This document shows, piece after piece, positions 38,351 to 50,616 of a DNA stretch of 64,000 nucleotides. Origin of the DNA: Cristatella mucedo (Eukaryota; Bryozoa; Phylactolaemata; Cristatellidae). The position numbers and the translations under genes were made by a program. Position 1 is the first letter of the stretch; every line of letters begins with the position of its first letter. The notes below the pieces were generated by a model. It had not been told where the DNA came from, made no database searches, and worked only from the letters and a program-made list of their open reading frames with translations. Where the stretch lies: the NCBI GenBank assembly GCA_009760855.2, contig WPIO01000019.1:5682501-5746500 (forward strand), given 5' to 3'.

Positions 38351-40408
38351 CTATCATTAATTAATAAAGCAGACAGGTTACTCCTTGTGCCACGCCCTCT
38401 AATCAAAGTTTAGTTTCCCAGTTGTCTGTAAGCATCCATGCATATTTAATTCTCTTAGCAGCTACACAAACTTCTTATGATAATAGTAATAATAATTAAC
38501 ATTATAGCGACTTAACCAAGTCTCTTTTTAAGTAACTAACGATTCAGTCGGTACATCATTTACAGTAGTTGTATTAAAGTTACCTCAGTGCCTTTCCGCT
38601 TAAGGCTTTCTGTGCTGTACTCATGTTATCTACCGTCTGTGATCGCGGTAAATTAGCGCTTTGTCTTACATTGGATGTTCGCATTACGAGCGAGCGAAAG
38701 GGTCAGATTTAGCAGACGAAATGGCCTGACCTTGTTAAGACTCGAGACCCGTCGCTATGCAGTGCACTGTTGGGTGAGAGTAGGATGATGATTAGTGTCT
38801 CTACAGTACTATCTCTACAGTATGTATCTACTTACTACGTACAGTACGTACTCTACAGTAAGTATCGAACGGTCAGCATTTTTACTGAAGGCGTAGGTTG
38901 CCGTAAATTGATTGGAGCGTGCGACGAGCGGAAGGCTGAACCTTGTGGCCTTGAACTCGAGTGAGAGATGGCGGACTATTCGAGTCTCTCGTGGACATGG
39001 GACATAAACACCGTGCATGCCGAACTTATGGCAATGCATAGCAAATGTTTTACGCGTGGATTAACGCACGGAGCTAAGTGGTAATCAATCTTTGGCATGT
39101 TGTGATGTATTTAAACATTCCGTGTCGGTTTTAGTGCTGCCTGAGTTTCCTCTTGCCCAAATTCGTTTGCACCTCGACGAACAGCGATTTATATAGTGCC
39201 AAGCAAGCCTTAGGTGAACCGGGCTCACAAGCTCAATTAGTTATCTTGTAATTTTAATCAAATTCAGCTTGTTTGCACCATTCTGTTGTCGTGACGGGGC
39301 GGGCGTTAGCGCGATCGGAATCTTACCAGAACAATTTGAGCACGCAGCGTCTCGCGAGCATGGATACTTCTGAAACGGCAGCCTGCTAAATCAGGCAGAT
39401 TATGACTGCCGATATATATTTATATTATTCGAGGTTCCTGAATTATAACGTATAGGAACCAGTTACGCGGTAATCTATGGTCGAGGCTGCCTACAAGCAA
39501 TAGACAGCGAGTTGGTACTCGAGAAGTTGAACTGAGTTCAGCTCTAGGCATTGAATCGACGAGAGTTGTTGTATCTCATCGCTGCTGTTTGACGCTTGTA
39601 GCCCTCCGTCGCTGTCGAATAGACTTCTCTACGTTGAAGATATCGATTTGTTATCTTAATGTAGGAGTACAGCTCTTTATCGCTGCCGTGTTCCACTACT
39701 GACGGTGTATCTGAGTGCATTGGTGCTCACTGACGAGTCGCTAGCCGTGATACCAAGGCTCTGAGCCTCACCGATATTTTTGGGTGTCGGCGGAGACTAG
39801 CACCGTTACGAGCGCCGTGTTTGCGGCCTAGTTCTGACCATACATGAGTGTAGCTACTTCCCGTTTTTAGCACTTAAATAACCGATGTGATCGTACATCT
39901 GCTGGTGCTGCTACACATTCACTTGCGGTCGGGATCGATTTCAAAATAAGAAAGCGACACTCAAGCACAGCTCTCTAAGACATGACATGTTTTGTGAATC
40001 CTGGGAGTCTTTCGTCCGTGACGTCGTAGAAATTAAGCGTGAATGGGCCTGCAATTTCTTACCGTCTATTCACATGTCTCCTTCTCACGGGCCTCTGTCG
40101 TTCTAAATCCGGTTTTTGGTGTCCAGCCGACCTGTTTCGACCGTGCATGCTTGTTGTCATTTCTTGCTCATTCAGGTAGTAATACTGCATGTCCAGTGTC
40201 ATTTCTGCCAGGGCGAGTTTACTGACATCTGCACCGTTGTTACTAACAGCAACACCTGTTGTCCTATTAGAAAGACTGCTAATTTTTACTGACCACTCCC
40301 CACGTGCTTCCTTTAGAACTGCTGCTAACCTATTTGTGATAAAGCCGATGCCAGCATTGGTGATCGTTCTGAACTTGTCTCTGGAATGTCCACTCTTTGT
40401 GCAATGCA
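38351..40408. other. Unassigned sequence between transposon fragments
   Basis: AT-rich, no repeat recognised. A reverse-strand frame of 116 codons (40059-40409) is open but unrecognised. The missing N-terminal CDC23 exon(s) could lie here; none was identified. Confidence 0.4.
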
Positions 40409-40770
40409 CCGTATGCTCCCACAGCCTGGAACTCCCCCCCCCCCGACCTGCATCAGAACATCCCCCGACCTGACCACATTTAAAAGGAACCTAAAAACAC
40501 ACCTATTTAGGACAGCATTTAGCGGGTCCCTGTGATTCGTCCTTGATGTGCTTATGCGTGCTGACACTGTGCATGCTGCCACTAACCACATTCGCATGCT
40601 GACCCTGTGCATGTCACCCCTAACCATATTATTCATTTTGTTTGTTTTTCAAGCATGATTTTACTTACCATTCAATTGCATTTCACTTTGCAGCAAATGT
40701 AAAGCGCCTAGAGAGAGATTAAGTTCTCTGAGGGCGCTTTATCAAGTGAATTATTATTATTATTATTAGT
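40409..40770 (+). mobile_element. L2/CR1-type LINE 3' end with intact (ATT)n tail
   Basis: Begins in the LWNS-P end of ORF2, with a C homopolymer at 40436-40443, then AAAAGGAACCTAAAAACACA. It ends GAGAGATTAAGTTCTCTGAG, GGCGCTTT and (ATT)n at 40748-40768. This is the best-preserved L2 tail in the window and the reference for tail sharing with SINE-B. Confidence 0.85.
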
Positions 40771-40774
40771 TCTT

Positions 40775-43535
40775 TGCAGCCTGATACACGACGGTGCTGA
40801 CATTTTTCCTGTTACTGAGACGTGGCTGAAGTTGACGAAGCGGTCGGCTAGAAGGCTTCATTTTTATACTCTGAAATCGTGGAACCTGATGATGGAGTAG
40901 CTGCTGTTGCCTGCACCTATTTAATTTCAATCCTTTTTGGCTCTTTCCAAACAGTCTTTTGAATCTTTGGTTCTCTGTCCAGCTAGTGGTAAGTTGCCGA
41001 TGGTGGTAGTAATTTATCGTCCACCATGTAGCAATCCGGCTTCATCTGACTTTTTATATGTTCGCACAGTTCCTTGCTCTAAAAAGCACCCTCTTCTCAT
41101 TCTAGGTGATTCCAATCCATTTTGATAGCCCATCTGATCCGATGTATTCCAGAATGCTTTCTGAACCTTTCTGCCTTTGTATTCACTTTCAAACTCCTAG
41201 AGATATAAAGGCCACAAAGTTGACCAAATTGTCGCATTGTACCCAACGACCCTCATCGTCATGCAGATCACATGCAGATTTCGTTCTCTCTTGAATGTGT
41301 TTCTTTTTTGGCATCCAAAATTACGTGAGTTAAAAAACCTTGGGTCTCGTGACATTAATTCTCTCCGAAGCACAATTGCATCTCTTTTACTCGACCCTCC
41401 TGCAGACCTTCCGACCTGGATGCAGTTCTACAAGTTATGGCTAGCCACCATCTAGATGAGTTTGCACCAGTCACTAAATGACAGATCTGTCCTCGCCCAG
41501 ACGCTCTTTATTTTAGGCCTGACTTTAAGAAAGCATGGAACACTAAAATTAGTACTGACAAGGTTGCCACAAAGTCTAGACTCACAGCCTACTGCTTGAG
41601 GATTATTGTAGATCGTATCAATCCACTTTAATTAAAGCTAAGTTCAAATTTTATAGAGTGATTCTCGAATGACACTTTGGGTTTCGTGACCCAGAAGTGT
41701 TGATGCCTACTATCGACCATCGTCTTAACTGCTCATAATCAAGCCTACTGCTCAGTGATATCAATGAAGTTTCTCCAAATTCTTCATAGGTAAGATAAAA
41801 AGAATTAGGGACTCCATCCACTCACTGTCGCCCCTGCCGAATCGCAATCCCATGTAGCACTGGTCTTCTCACCTTCACACCATCGCTGAATTTGTGTCAC
41901 AGGCTAAAAATACCTCTAGACCCTGTCCCAACAGTTCTGCTTATAAGGTGCACACACCTGCTGCTGCCTTTCATGATAAATATTGTAAATATGTCTCTGG
42001 ATACCAGTTAAGTCCTTTTCTTTTTGAAAAAGAGCTTCCTAAAAGTTGGGACTTCGTGACCACCGTCTGTCATTTGAGGAATTTTATAGGCCTATCAATC
42101 TGTTTTAGCCAAGGCTAAGTCCAAATTTTACATAAAGGTAGTAGAATCACAAATCACAACTCAAAAGTATTAGTTTCCACTAACGACCATCTTAACCTTT
42201 TGCAAGCAAGCATAATTGTCAGTGATCTCACTGGCTACTGAGGTTTTCCACAAACTCTTAGTTAAGATAGAACAAATTAGGAACGCCATTCCCCCACTGC
42301 TGTCTCTGCAGGACTGCAAACCCACACACCACCCTGCTTTTCTTCTCTCCTCCTTCACGCATGTCTTGTATCCCAGGCTAAAAAGACCACTAGACCAATT
42401 CTCCTTATGAGGTGCATAGACCTGTTGCTGTCCACCATAAGAAATACTGTAAATATGTCCCTTGTTACCAGTGAAGTCGCATCCCATCTGAAAACATCTG
42501 TTGTCCGGCCACTCACTTACAAGCCAACCCTAGATCATGAGAACCTAGGTAACTTTCGTCCAATCTTCCTTCTGCCATTCATAGGTGAGCCGTGATGGCA
42601 CACTAGGTAAGGCGGTTGCTTTCACGACCTCGGTCGCGAGGTCGTGGGTTCGATTCCTGCGGTGGGCGATTCTTTATTGCCACTGTAAGCGGTGGTGATA
42701 GCCGTAAAGGCTCTACTGTCGCTATACAAAAAGCTGTTTAATCAGCTAGGATTTATTTATTTATATCCAAGACACTTGAGCGAGTGGTGGCAAAGCAGTT
42801 AAACTATTACATCACATAGTCAGATCTTGCTAGCAAGTTCCAATAGGGATTTGCATTTTAAATGACCTCCAAAACAATGCCAATCAAGGTAGGACCTCTC
42901 TGCTGGTCCTCTTTGATCTATCAGCAGCATTCGACATTATTGACCGCCAGATCATTCTGAAGCGCCTCTCGACATGCCCAGGTACTGCCGACACAGTGCT
43001 AAACTGGATTAGGTCTTACCTCTGTGAGAGATGTAAAGAGTGTGGATTTAAATGGCTGTCGCTCACCATGGAAGTGCTTTAAGTGTGGAGTATCCAGGAT
43101 TTGGTCTTAGGTCCATTCTTTTCATTGTCTGTGCTCTCTGTCTAACCGATGTCATCGCCAAAATCAATCCCGACTTTTTTATATCCATGCCTATGACACT
43201 CAGCTCTACCCAACCTTAGACCCTTTTCAGCCTTGCCACGCATCCGACTCACTTATCTCTCTTGCAGCATGGATCGATAGTATTAGCACTTGGCTGGCCG
43301 CTAACTTCATGCTTATTGACGTAAAGATCAACCCAGTAGTTATGGGCAAGTCTAGTGTCACCCTAAGGCTTGAAAACCTCACTCTCAAGATAGGTTCATT
43401 TAATATCACTCTAATGAGTCAGGTCGTAATCTGGGCAGCCGTTCCAAACTACTTTTCATTGGATCAGTGCATTGCCTCCAGTGTCAAGTTGACCTATTTT
43501 CAGCAGAGAAACATTGCCAAAATCAGGGCTTGAGT
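40775..43535 (+). pseudogene. L2/CR1-type LINE ORF2, degenerate endonuclease and RT
   Basis: In order: endonuclease parts (VTETWLK in broken frame; VVVIYRPPCSNPASSDFLYV; LLILGDSNPF), the RT start (VVRPLTYKPTLDHENLGNFR, then PFIG), a SINE insertion at 42592-42765, RT continuation (TLERVVAKQL), a degenerate active-site region reading HAYDTQLYP where YADDTQLY is usual, and a helical AWIDSISTWLAANFMLIDVK. Many frameshifts and stops; not active. A diverged internal duplication spans about 41620-42490. Confidence 0.85.
42592..42765 (+). mobile_element. SINE-A (tRNA-derived), full length, inside L2 RT
   Basis: GAGCCGTGATGGCACACTAG, B box GGGTTCGATTCC and tail AAGCTGTTTAATCAGCTAGG with TTTATTTATTTA. 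It splits the L2 reverse transcriptase between PFI and TLERVV codons. Flanks ATTCATA and ATTTATA may be a target duplication (6 of 7). Confidence 0.9.
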
Positions 43536-44090
43536 GGACAGGAGTATGACAGCCCAGCCAGGACCAAAATTTTGGGCGAGGTGACAAGGGATATGCTGCC
43601 TAATCCAATTTTGAAGGCGAATCTTTCCAGTTTCTGAATATCATTAGGTTTGTGCATAGCTATTTGGTTGGTCTTATCAATATTCAATTCAAGAAACTTA
43701 GCTACCATCTATATGCAATCGTCGGCAAAACAGGTGAGAGAATCTTGAGAGGTGTCCCCGGAAAGAATGGAGGGATCGAAGCAGAGGTGTCCGAGTGTCA
43801 TCTACATGAAAGGAAAGCCTAGATTGTGCTGGATGATTACATTGGCAAGAGGGAGTGTAAATAGTGAACGGGAGGGACCTGGACACGATCCCTAGGGCAC
43901 CCTACACCTCTGAAGCTCACTGTATGATCCATGCCCGTTGATATCCATGCACTGAAATCTTCCACTGAGATAGGACCTAAGCATTGCAAGTACAGTGCCA
44001 GTGATACCCAGGCGAGCCACAGGTGCTCAAGGAGTACTGGTATCAAACCCAGCCACGAGACCCAGCAGAAGTCAACATTTTAACATTATA
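43536..44090 (-). pseudogene. L2/CR1-type LINE RT fragment, opposite strand
   Basis: The reverse strand gives LLEHLWLAWVSLALYLQCLG, HTVSFRGVGCPRDRVQVPPV (usual [13 protein letters not shown]), a degraded FHVDDT active site and FLELNIDKTNQIAM. It abuts the forward LINE fragment, end to end. Frameshifted throughout. Confidence 0.8.
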
Positions 44091-44307
44091 GTTCTGTTGC
44101 AACTCAGCTACCTCGGTATAATGGTAGGTGGCAGCCCAGCAGCTGTCGCCACAAATGATTGAGTCGTGTTCACAGCTGCTGTCGATGTCCTTGATGTCCT
44201 CAAATCATAGGCATTGTGGTGGCTAGATAAGTTACCCCTTCTACTAAGGCCTATGGCAGCGCTAATGCATGGCGCAATTCCAAGTGCTGTTCTCTGTGTT
44301 TGCTTAG

Positions 44308-44419
44308 CTTTGACAGAAGTAGCAGTACATCCATTGTCTTGCTCAGGGTTGCAGAATTGGCTTCGTCGTTACCACCGCCACTAAACACCAGTTCACCGAC
44401 TTCTGGATTTCCACTAGAG
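44308..44419 (+). CDS. CDC23: CDC23 exon: N-terminal region
   Basis: Acceptor GTTTGCTTAG; donor GAG|GTTAGC in phase 0. Encodes [19 protein letters not shown], resembling the conserved AEL-A-SLP segment that precedes the first TPR in animal CDC23. Homology is weak; phase and position support it. Confidence 0.65.
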
Positions 44420-47400
44420 GTTAGCGTTGCTGCTGTTTGGCTAAGATGTCTATTGTTGGGCTGCTGCTACATCAGCTGTAGCTTGCTAAGACGTCGCTAA
44501 TTTCTCATGATGTAGGCTGACTTGATCAACGAGTGGCCCCTCTATGCAGTGGCAAGAAGCTACTACGACCTGGGTGAATACGACAGGGCGAGCCACTTCC
44601 TCGACAAGCGCTGCTCGGCCAGCTCAGCTGCTCGATTTCTGTCACTCTACTGCCAGTATCTAGCAGGCGAGAAGCGTGATGAAGGTGGAGACAAACTGGG
44701 TGAGGGGTGTGCATTGTTACTGGGCTAGCTGGCATCCAGTATGTCTTATGTAAGGCATGTGAGAATGACAAGCATGTGGTATTTCTCGTGATCTATTCTT
44801 TCAGATGCTGACAACTCCATCAGCAGGAAAGGCCACTTGACAGAGTTGTACCAGGAGCTCAATGAGCAGAAGAGAGATGGCATCGCTATGGACGCATTCA
44901 CATTGTATCTGTGAGTATTGGCTTTGGGTAAATTGGCAGCCAGTTGCCCATGAGCTGTCGTACCGTTCAGCGCTTCATCAGCAGTTAGAGATGACGACTA
45001 CATTTTACATTTAGCTACGGTGTTGTCCTGAAGCAGCTTGACTTCGCCGAAGATGCAGTGAAGGTGCTGGTGGCTGCTGTCCATCTAGAGCCTTGTTTCT
45101 GGAGTGCTTGGTCTGAGCTCTCCTCATTGATGACCGAACGCAACTCGGCAAGTATGCTGCTATGGGAACTACTTGCATTAATTTGCTGTACGCTCAGTGT
45201 GGATTACGAACGTCTAGACCCTGGGCCTTTTTGCTACTTCATCCATCTAGAGCCTTGTTTCTGGAGTGCTTGGTCTGAGCTCTCCTCATTGATGACCGAA
45301 CGCAACTCGGCAAGTATGCTGCTATGGGAACTACTTGCATTAATTTGCTGTACGCTCAGTGTGGATTACGAACGTCTAGACCCTGGGCCTTTTTGCTACT
45401 TCATCTCTCCCTCTTCTGCGTGCGTATATCTTACGCTGTAGATGCCTGCAGAGCTTTCATCCGCCCTTGCCCAGTTTTCCTTAGTGTCTTTTATTTGCTT
45501 GAGTGCTAGCCACGGTATGTACATAATAGGCACTGTCAGCAGTGATTTGCCCGTGAAGCCTGTCAGGTGGGAAGGTGGGATAGCTGCCAATTAATTGTGC
45601 CGTGATGTTATGCAGCAATTCACTTCGGTGAAGCCCTTATGTCATCTCTAGTGGCTGCTTACTACTGCCTCAGCCATGGTGCATAGTCAGTGTTTTGTCA
45701 CTCTCGTTTACCAGTGCCTTAGCAATTCCAACTGCCTTTTCACTGGGCATCTCACTGCTGCTTCCAGGCCCCGTTCAATTGAGGTGAACATGCCTTAGAC
45801 AAGAATTTGCACCGCTCACCTGCGAGTAAGCTTCTCGTCACCCACTAAGGCACCACCGATCACCAGTCCAGATAGGGGCGATTGGAAGGAATAGCCGTGG
45901 CTCGTAAAGCTAGATCTTGACTGCCAACGTTGCAGCCAGGTATGGCCGGCATGGCAACAATATCAGGCCTTAGGGATCAAGGCATGACCGGTAGATGCAG
46001 GAGATCATTCCAGACTCATGGTCAGGAATTAGCTCGTACTCTTGAGGCTAGGGGTCTGCTGTACCCCAGTTTCCAGCCTATTATATGGCAGCTTGTAATT
46101 AGCCCATCTGACCTTGGGGTTGGATTCGAGTTCGAGAGTTGGGGTTGGTCAAGCTTTTGAGGTGTGGAGCTGAGTTAAAGCCACCCGGGTAATTAGCCTA
46201 CCAGTTATTGTGGGTGGATGTCAACTCTCAGCTGGCTGTGCAAGGGATTGGTAGTCAGGATGAGCTAGGCGAACGTTGCTGCATGCAGCAGCCAGTATGC
46301 ATAGCTGTACCTGGCTATACACATACTATCCGGAAGCTTACCATCTCTGCATGCATTCAAATGCGTCAAACCGACGATATTTTGATGTGGTTCACCTCTG
46401 CCGCATGTAAGCTTAGCTTTCTGAACTAGTGCTCACATGGAAGGTTTTGCATTTTTTTTCTTATCAACGACGAAGCAAGAACAGGATCTAATCCGTGCAA
46501 TAATACTTAGCATGCTCTGTTTGTATGCTTTGGAAAATTTATTGTGCTTGAAAAGTTGCTTTCTTTAGTTAGTTGTTAGCAGTCTGACTATAGAAAGCAT
46601 GGAAGCCGTGCAGCCTGGCTGTCACCTGATCAGATGCCGTGGCCATTGCAAGCTACCTCTCCACAGAGGCACCGAAAGCACCCTGCCAGAGCTCACGGGT
46701 TTCCACGTCTGTCACTTTCTGCCCCACTAGTCTTAGTTAGCAGACTGAGCAGGTTTATGTAGAACTAGCAGTTGCAAATCTTTAGCTCTCTTGGCTGCTT
46801 TGATGTAGCTGAAACGTAGAAAAGCCGGTTGCAAAGACAGCAGTGCATCCTTGCTGGGCAGCAGTAGCGCCCAACAATTTCCTCTGTACAATTCGAGATG
46901 CTTATACTTTATGAATTATGTGTGTACATAGAATGCAGTTGGTAGCCTATGATATAGTTGGTCGCCTTCTTGAGTGTATGTCTTCTCATCTGGGCATATT
47001 TGGTGTGGCACCGCAATGGTTTAGGTCCTGAGGTCTGAATAAAGAGTTAAGAGTATGCATGTCAACGGCCTACAGTCATCGGTGAGTCTTTGCAGTATCA
47101 GTACCTAGGAACATTTTCTAGGTCCACTGCTCAAAAAAATTATACCCTCTCTCTTGCCAATTTAATCGCTAAGTATCCTCTAGGCTTTCAATTCTACCCA
47201 GAAGACACATCTGTAACGTGATCCTTATTATAATAATGGTGCCAGTAATAATAATTATAAAATACTTGTTTAGTGCCATAAGAGAACTAAACCTGTTTCT
47301 GGGCACTTTAAATGTGCTGGAAAGGAACACATCAGTTGATTAGGGATAATAGAATATTTAATTTCAGCATGATTATGCATGTAAACGACTGTTTACACGG

Positions 47401-50400
47401 AAGAAGAAGAGAGAGAGGGGGATCTAAGGACATGCAGCACAACTGCTTATCATTGGCATAGAAATGACAGCATAGGTGGGCCTTGGCGATTGTCATTTGA
47501 AAAAGCCTAGATTGTGTTTGGCGATTACATCAACGAGAGGAAGGGTATGGAGCTGTGAAAAGAAGTGAACATAGAATAGGTCACTGGGATAGCCATATGC
47601 AATAGGTGTATCGGATGACTGTTGGCCTCTGACATCTGTGCTCTAAAATCTCCCACCGAGTCCGATTCCTCTCCTCATTATAGAATTGAGGCTGTGATCT
47701 ACTTAATAATTCCTACGCTATGTGACAGTAGCTTTGATCTGGAGTCCGGGCAGCAGTGCTGCAAATGCGACCAATGAAATAGCAGCAATTAATTTGGCTG
47801 CCTATATCGAGCTCGTCGGAAAGATGTGGCAGTAGGTCACGCTACAGGTTCTCAAATGAGAGGGGATATGGCAGTTGTGAGAACAGCTGCTGGTTGGTGG
47901 GAGGGGGAGCAGTGGTGGTGACAATTGACCTGACTCGTGTGGCCATTTTTGAGTTGCGGCTGGAGAGAAGCAACAATTACGGCTGTGCAGGCTAAATGTT
48001 AAGGATCAGGGCTGTCAGGCTCCCCCAATCAAGTAGTGAGTGTGTGCAAAAAGCCGACAACTAGTTATCGGTGTTTATGCAGATTTATTGGTCATGCTTT
48101 TGTGGGAAGTCTCTCAAAGATGACTTGTTGAATCTTGGCTTATCAGCAAAATTTATGGCATTCCCCACGTGAATGCCCTTGAAATGGGCAGATTTTTGCT
48201 CGTTCGCCAGTCCGCTCAGCACGCTACGATCCATGCATTCGCCTGGCGCAACTGCGACACTCATGTGGCGAATGCCTATTACAACAGCGAACCACTTTGA
48301 GAACTCAGAGAATGTCAGGCTGTTTCTTCACTTACTATGACGTTTCTTACTTATCCTTCTTGGCCCTTGCCCATAACTTATGCTAGCCACCGTGCAGTGC
48401 ACTGACGTCTGTATGCACTTCTGCGCCATGCTCCGGAAATTGCTTCAGCTTTCTACTTGTCCCCTCTGGTACATAGTTCTTTGGCAGGCTGACCATGCCA
48501 CCCCCAGTACTTGCACATTTATTACTTGCTCTTAAGTGATGTCCATCATGCTTAGACAGTTTTCTCATTTCTTGGACTTGGTTGGGTGAACGTAAAAGAA
48601 GCATAGCATGACCCTCAAGACCTGTATGCAGCCTAAATCTGTCTTGTAAATGCCTATTCAGTATCCATGTGGTCGGCACAGAGTGGTTTTTATCACTTGC
48701 ACCACAGTTCTTTTGGCTGCTCTATTGAGTCAGTTAACCTCTGTCGTCTACCCTCTTAGTTAGTGCTTTTGGGGTTAGGGGCCTCACATTCACCTGTATG
48801 CGCTGCATCTTGGGCCGACTCTCTCATGCCATTTGCACCCCATACCTTCGGGGGTGGGAGGGTGATCAACGCAATCCCCCACCCCCACAGTGAGCTCATT
48901 ACACCTCCCTCTCAGTGGGCTCAGCGCACCGCCACTGAGCTCAGTGCACCATCATGGGCTCACGGCATCCTGGTTGGCTCCTTGCACCTCCCCAGTGTCC
49001 TCACACCCCAGTGGGCTCATTGCACCCCTCTCCCCAAGTGTGCTGATTGCACCACACAGTGGGCTCATTACAGCCCCAGTGGGCTCATGGGTCTCATGCT
49101 GTCCATCGGAAGCTGCTCATTGTGTTCTGCTGTATTTATTGTTTGCAGTTACCTCAGTTGGATCTTCCAAATCATTGGATGAAGTACTTCTTTCTTGGCT
49201 ATGCCTTCCTCGAGCTGCAGTGTAGCGAAGAAGCACTCAGCATCTACAGCTTTCTTGCTGACTCGGGATTCAGCAAAAGCAGCCATATTATATCTCAGAT
49301 AGCTGTCGTTCATGACAACATGAAAAGTGAGTATACTGACTGCTCACTTTTGGCGATATCCTGAGCGGGAAAGATTAGAACAGCTGAACTGAAATTGATT
49401 CAGATAGGTAGAGCAAGAGATTGGAGGGACGTCAAGGTGAATGACAGGATCTTGAAGTCGACATACTGCTCGATGGGTAGTCAGTGCAGTCTGGTAAGTA
49501 GTGTTAAAATGTGGCAGTTGCAATGGTGACGACAAATAGGCCTAGCTGCTGAGTTTTGCACCAACTAAAGGCATATTATTGAACACGTGGGAAGATCATC
49601 AAGTAGTGAGTTACAGATGTCTAGTCAGGATATCACGAATGCATGGGCAAGCTTGGCTGTGGTGTCCTTATCTAACTAAGCGAGCCAGAATTTTCGCGTT
49701 ATTCTGTAGGTGAATGTTGTCCGACTTTACTGTAGAGCTAATGTGGTCATCTAGTGACAAGTCATTTTGGAAGAATATACCCAGATATTCCAGTGAAGGC
49801 TACTGAAGGTATGCTTGGTAGAACCGATTTGGATAGCTTGGCTTTCCAGCTTCTGAGTAAAACTAGTGAGTTGGTATTTTCGTCATTTAATTTAAGAAAG
49901 TTTACTGCCATCCAAATGTGAATGTCAGCTATGCAGCCTGTCAGGGAATAGAGAGAGTTTGAGATGCTGGAAGGCAGGGATTGGTCAACTTACAAGTAAA
50001 ACTGCGTGTCATCTGCATAAAGAATGAAAGCCTAGATAATACTTGGCGATTACATTGGCAGGAGGAAGAGTATAATCTGTAAAAAGGAGTGGACCTAAAA
50101 CTGATCCATGAAGCACCCTATACGTCCGAGGCTCACTGGATTATCATTTTCTCTTGACACCTGCTCTCTGAATTCTCTCACTTTGACAAGACCTAAGCTA
50201 TTGCAACCCACTGTCTGCTATTGTGTAGGCGAGACGGCAGGTGCTTAAGAAGGATTGGGGGATCAGTGGCATCAAAAGCTGCCGAGAGCTCCCACATAAC
50301 TAACAGAGCAGAGAGACTCTACTTTAATCAGCATTCACGAGAGAAGTGATGACTCTGTGGATTGACTTGCTTATAAACCTGACTGGAGCTAACTTGCCAG

Positions 50401-50546
50401 CTTTCTAGTTTGGATATGAGTTTAAGAAGTCTGTCTCTACTCGTTTCAGTATCTTCGAGAGGAATGGCAGAAGGGAGACTGTGTGGATGTAAAACCTCGC
50501 AGCCACAAATTTCTGTCTTGTTCATAAGAGTAAGATCTAGGTATAG

Positions 50547-50616
<70 letters not shown>

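Noticed and set aside
40059-40409. 116-codon reverse-strand frame
   Set aside because: No recognisable domain; it partly overlaps the edge of an L2 fragment. Kept only as unassigned sequence.
42615-42665. Possible tRNA genes at SINE heads (also at 22900-22975, 34940-34995 and 57560-57615)
   Set aside because: A- and B-box-like blocks are present, but each is part of a repeated unit of about 140-170 bp with a shared non-tRNA tail, and cloverleaf arms are degenerate. They are SINEs.
48885-49095. CRISPR-like array
   Set aside because: Units are degenerate, directly abutting and lack regular spacers; the window is eukaryotic.
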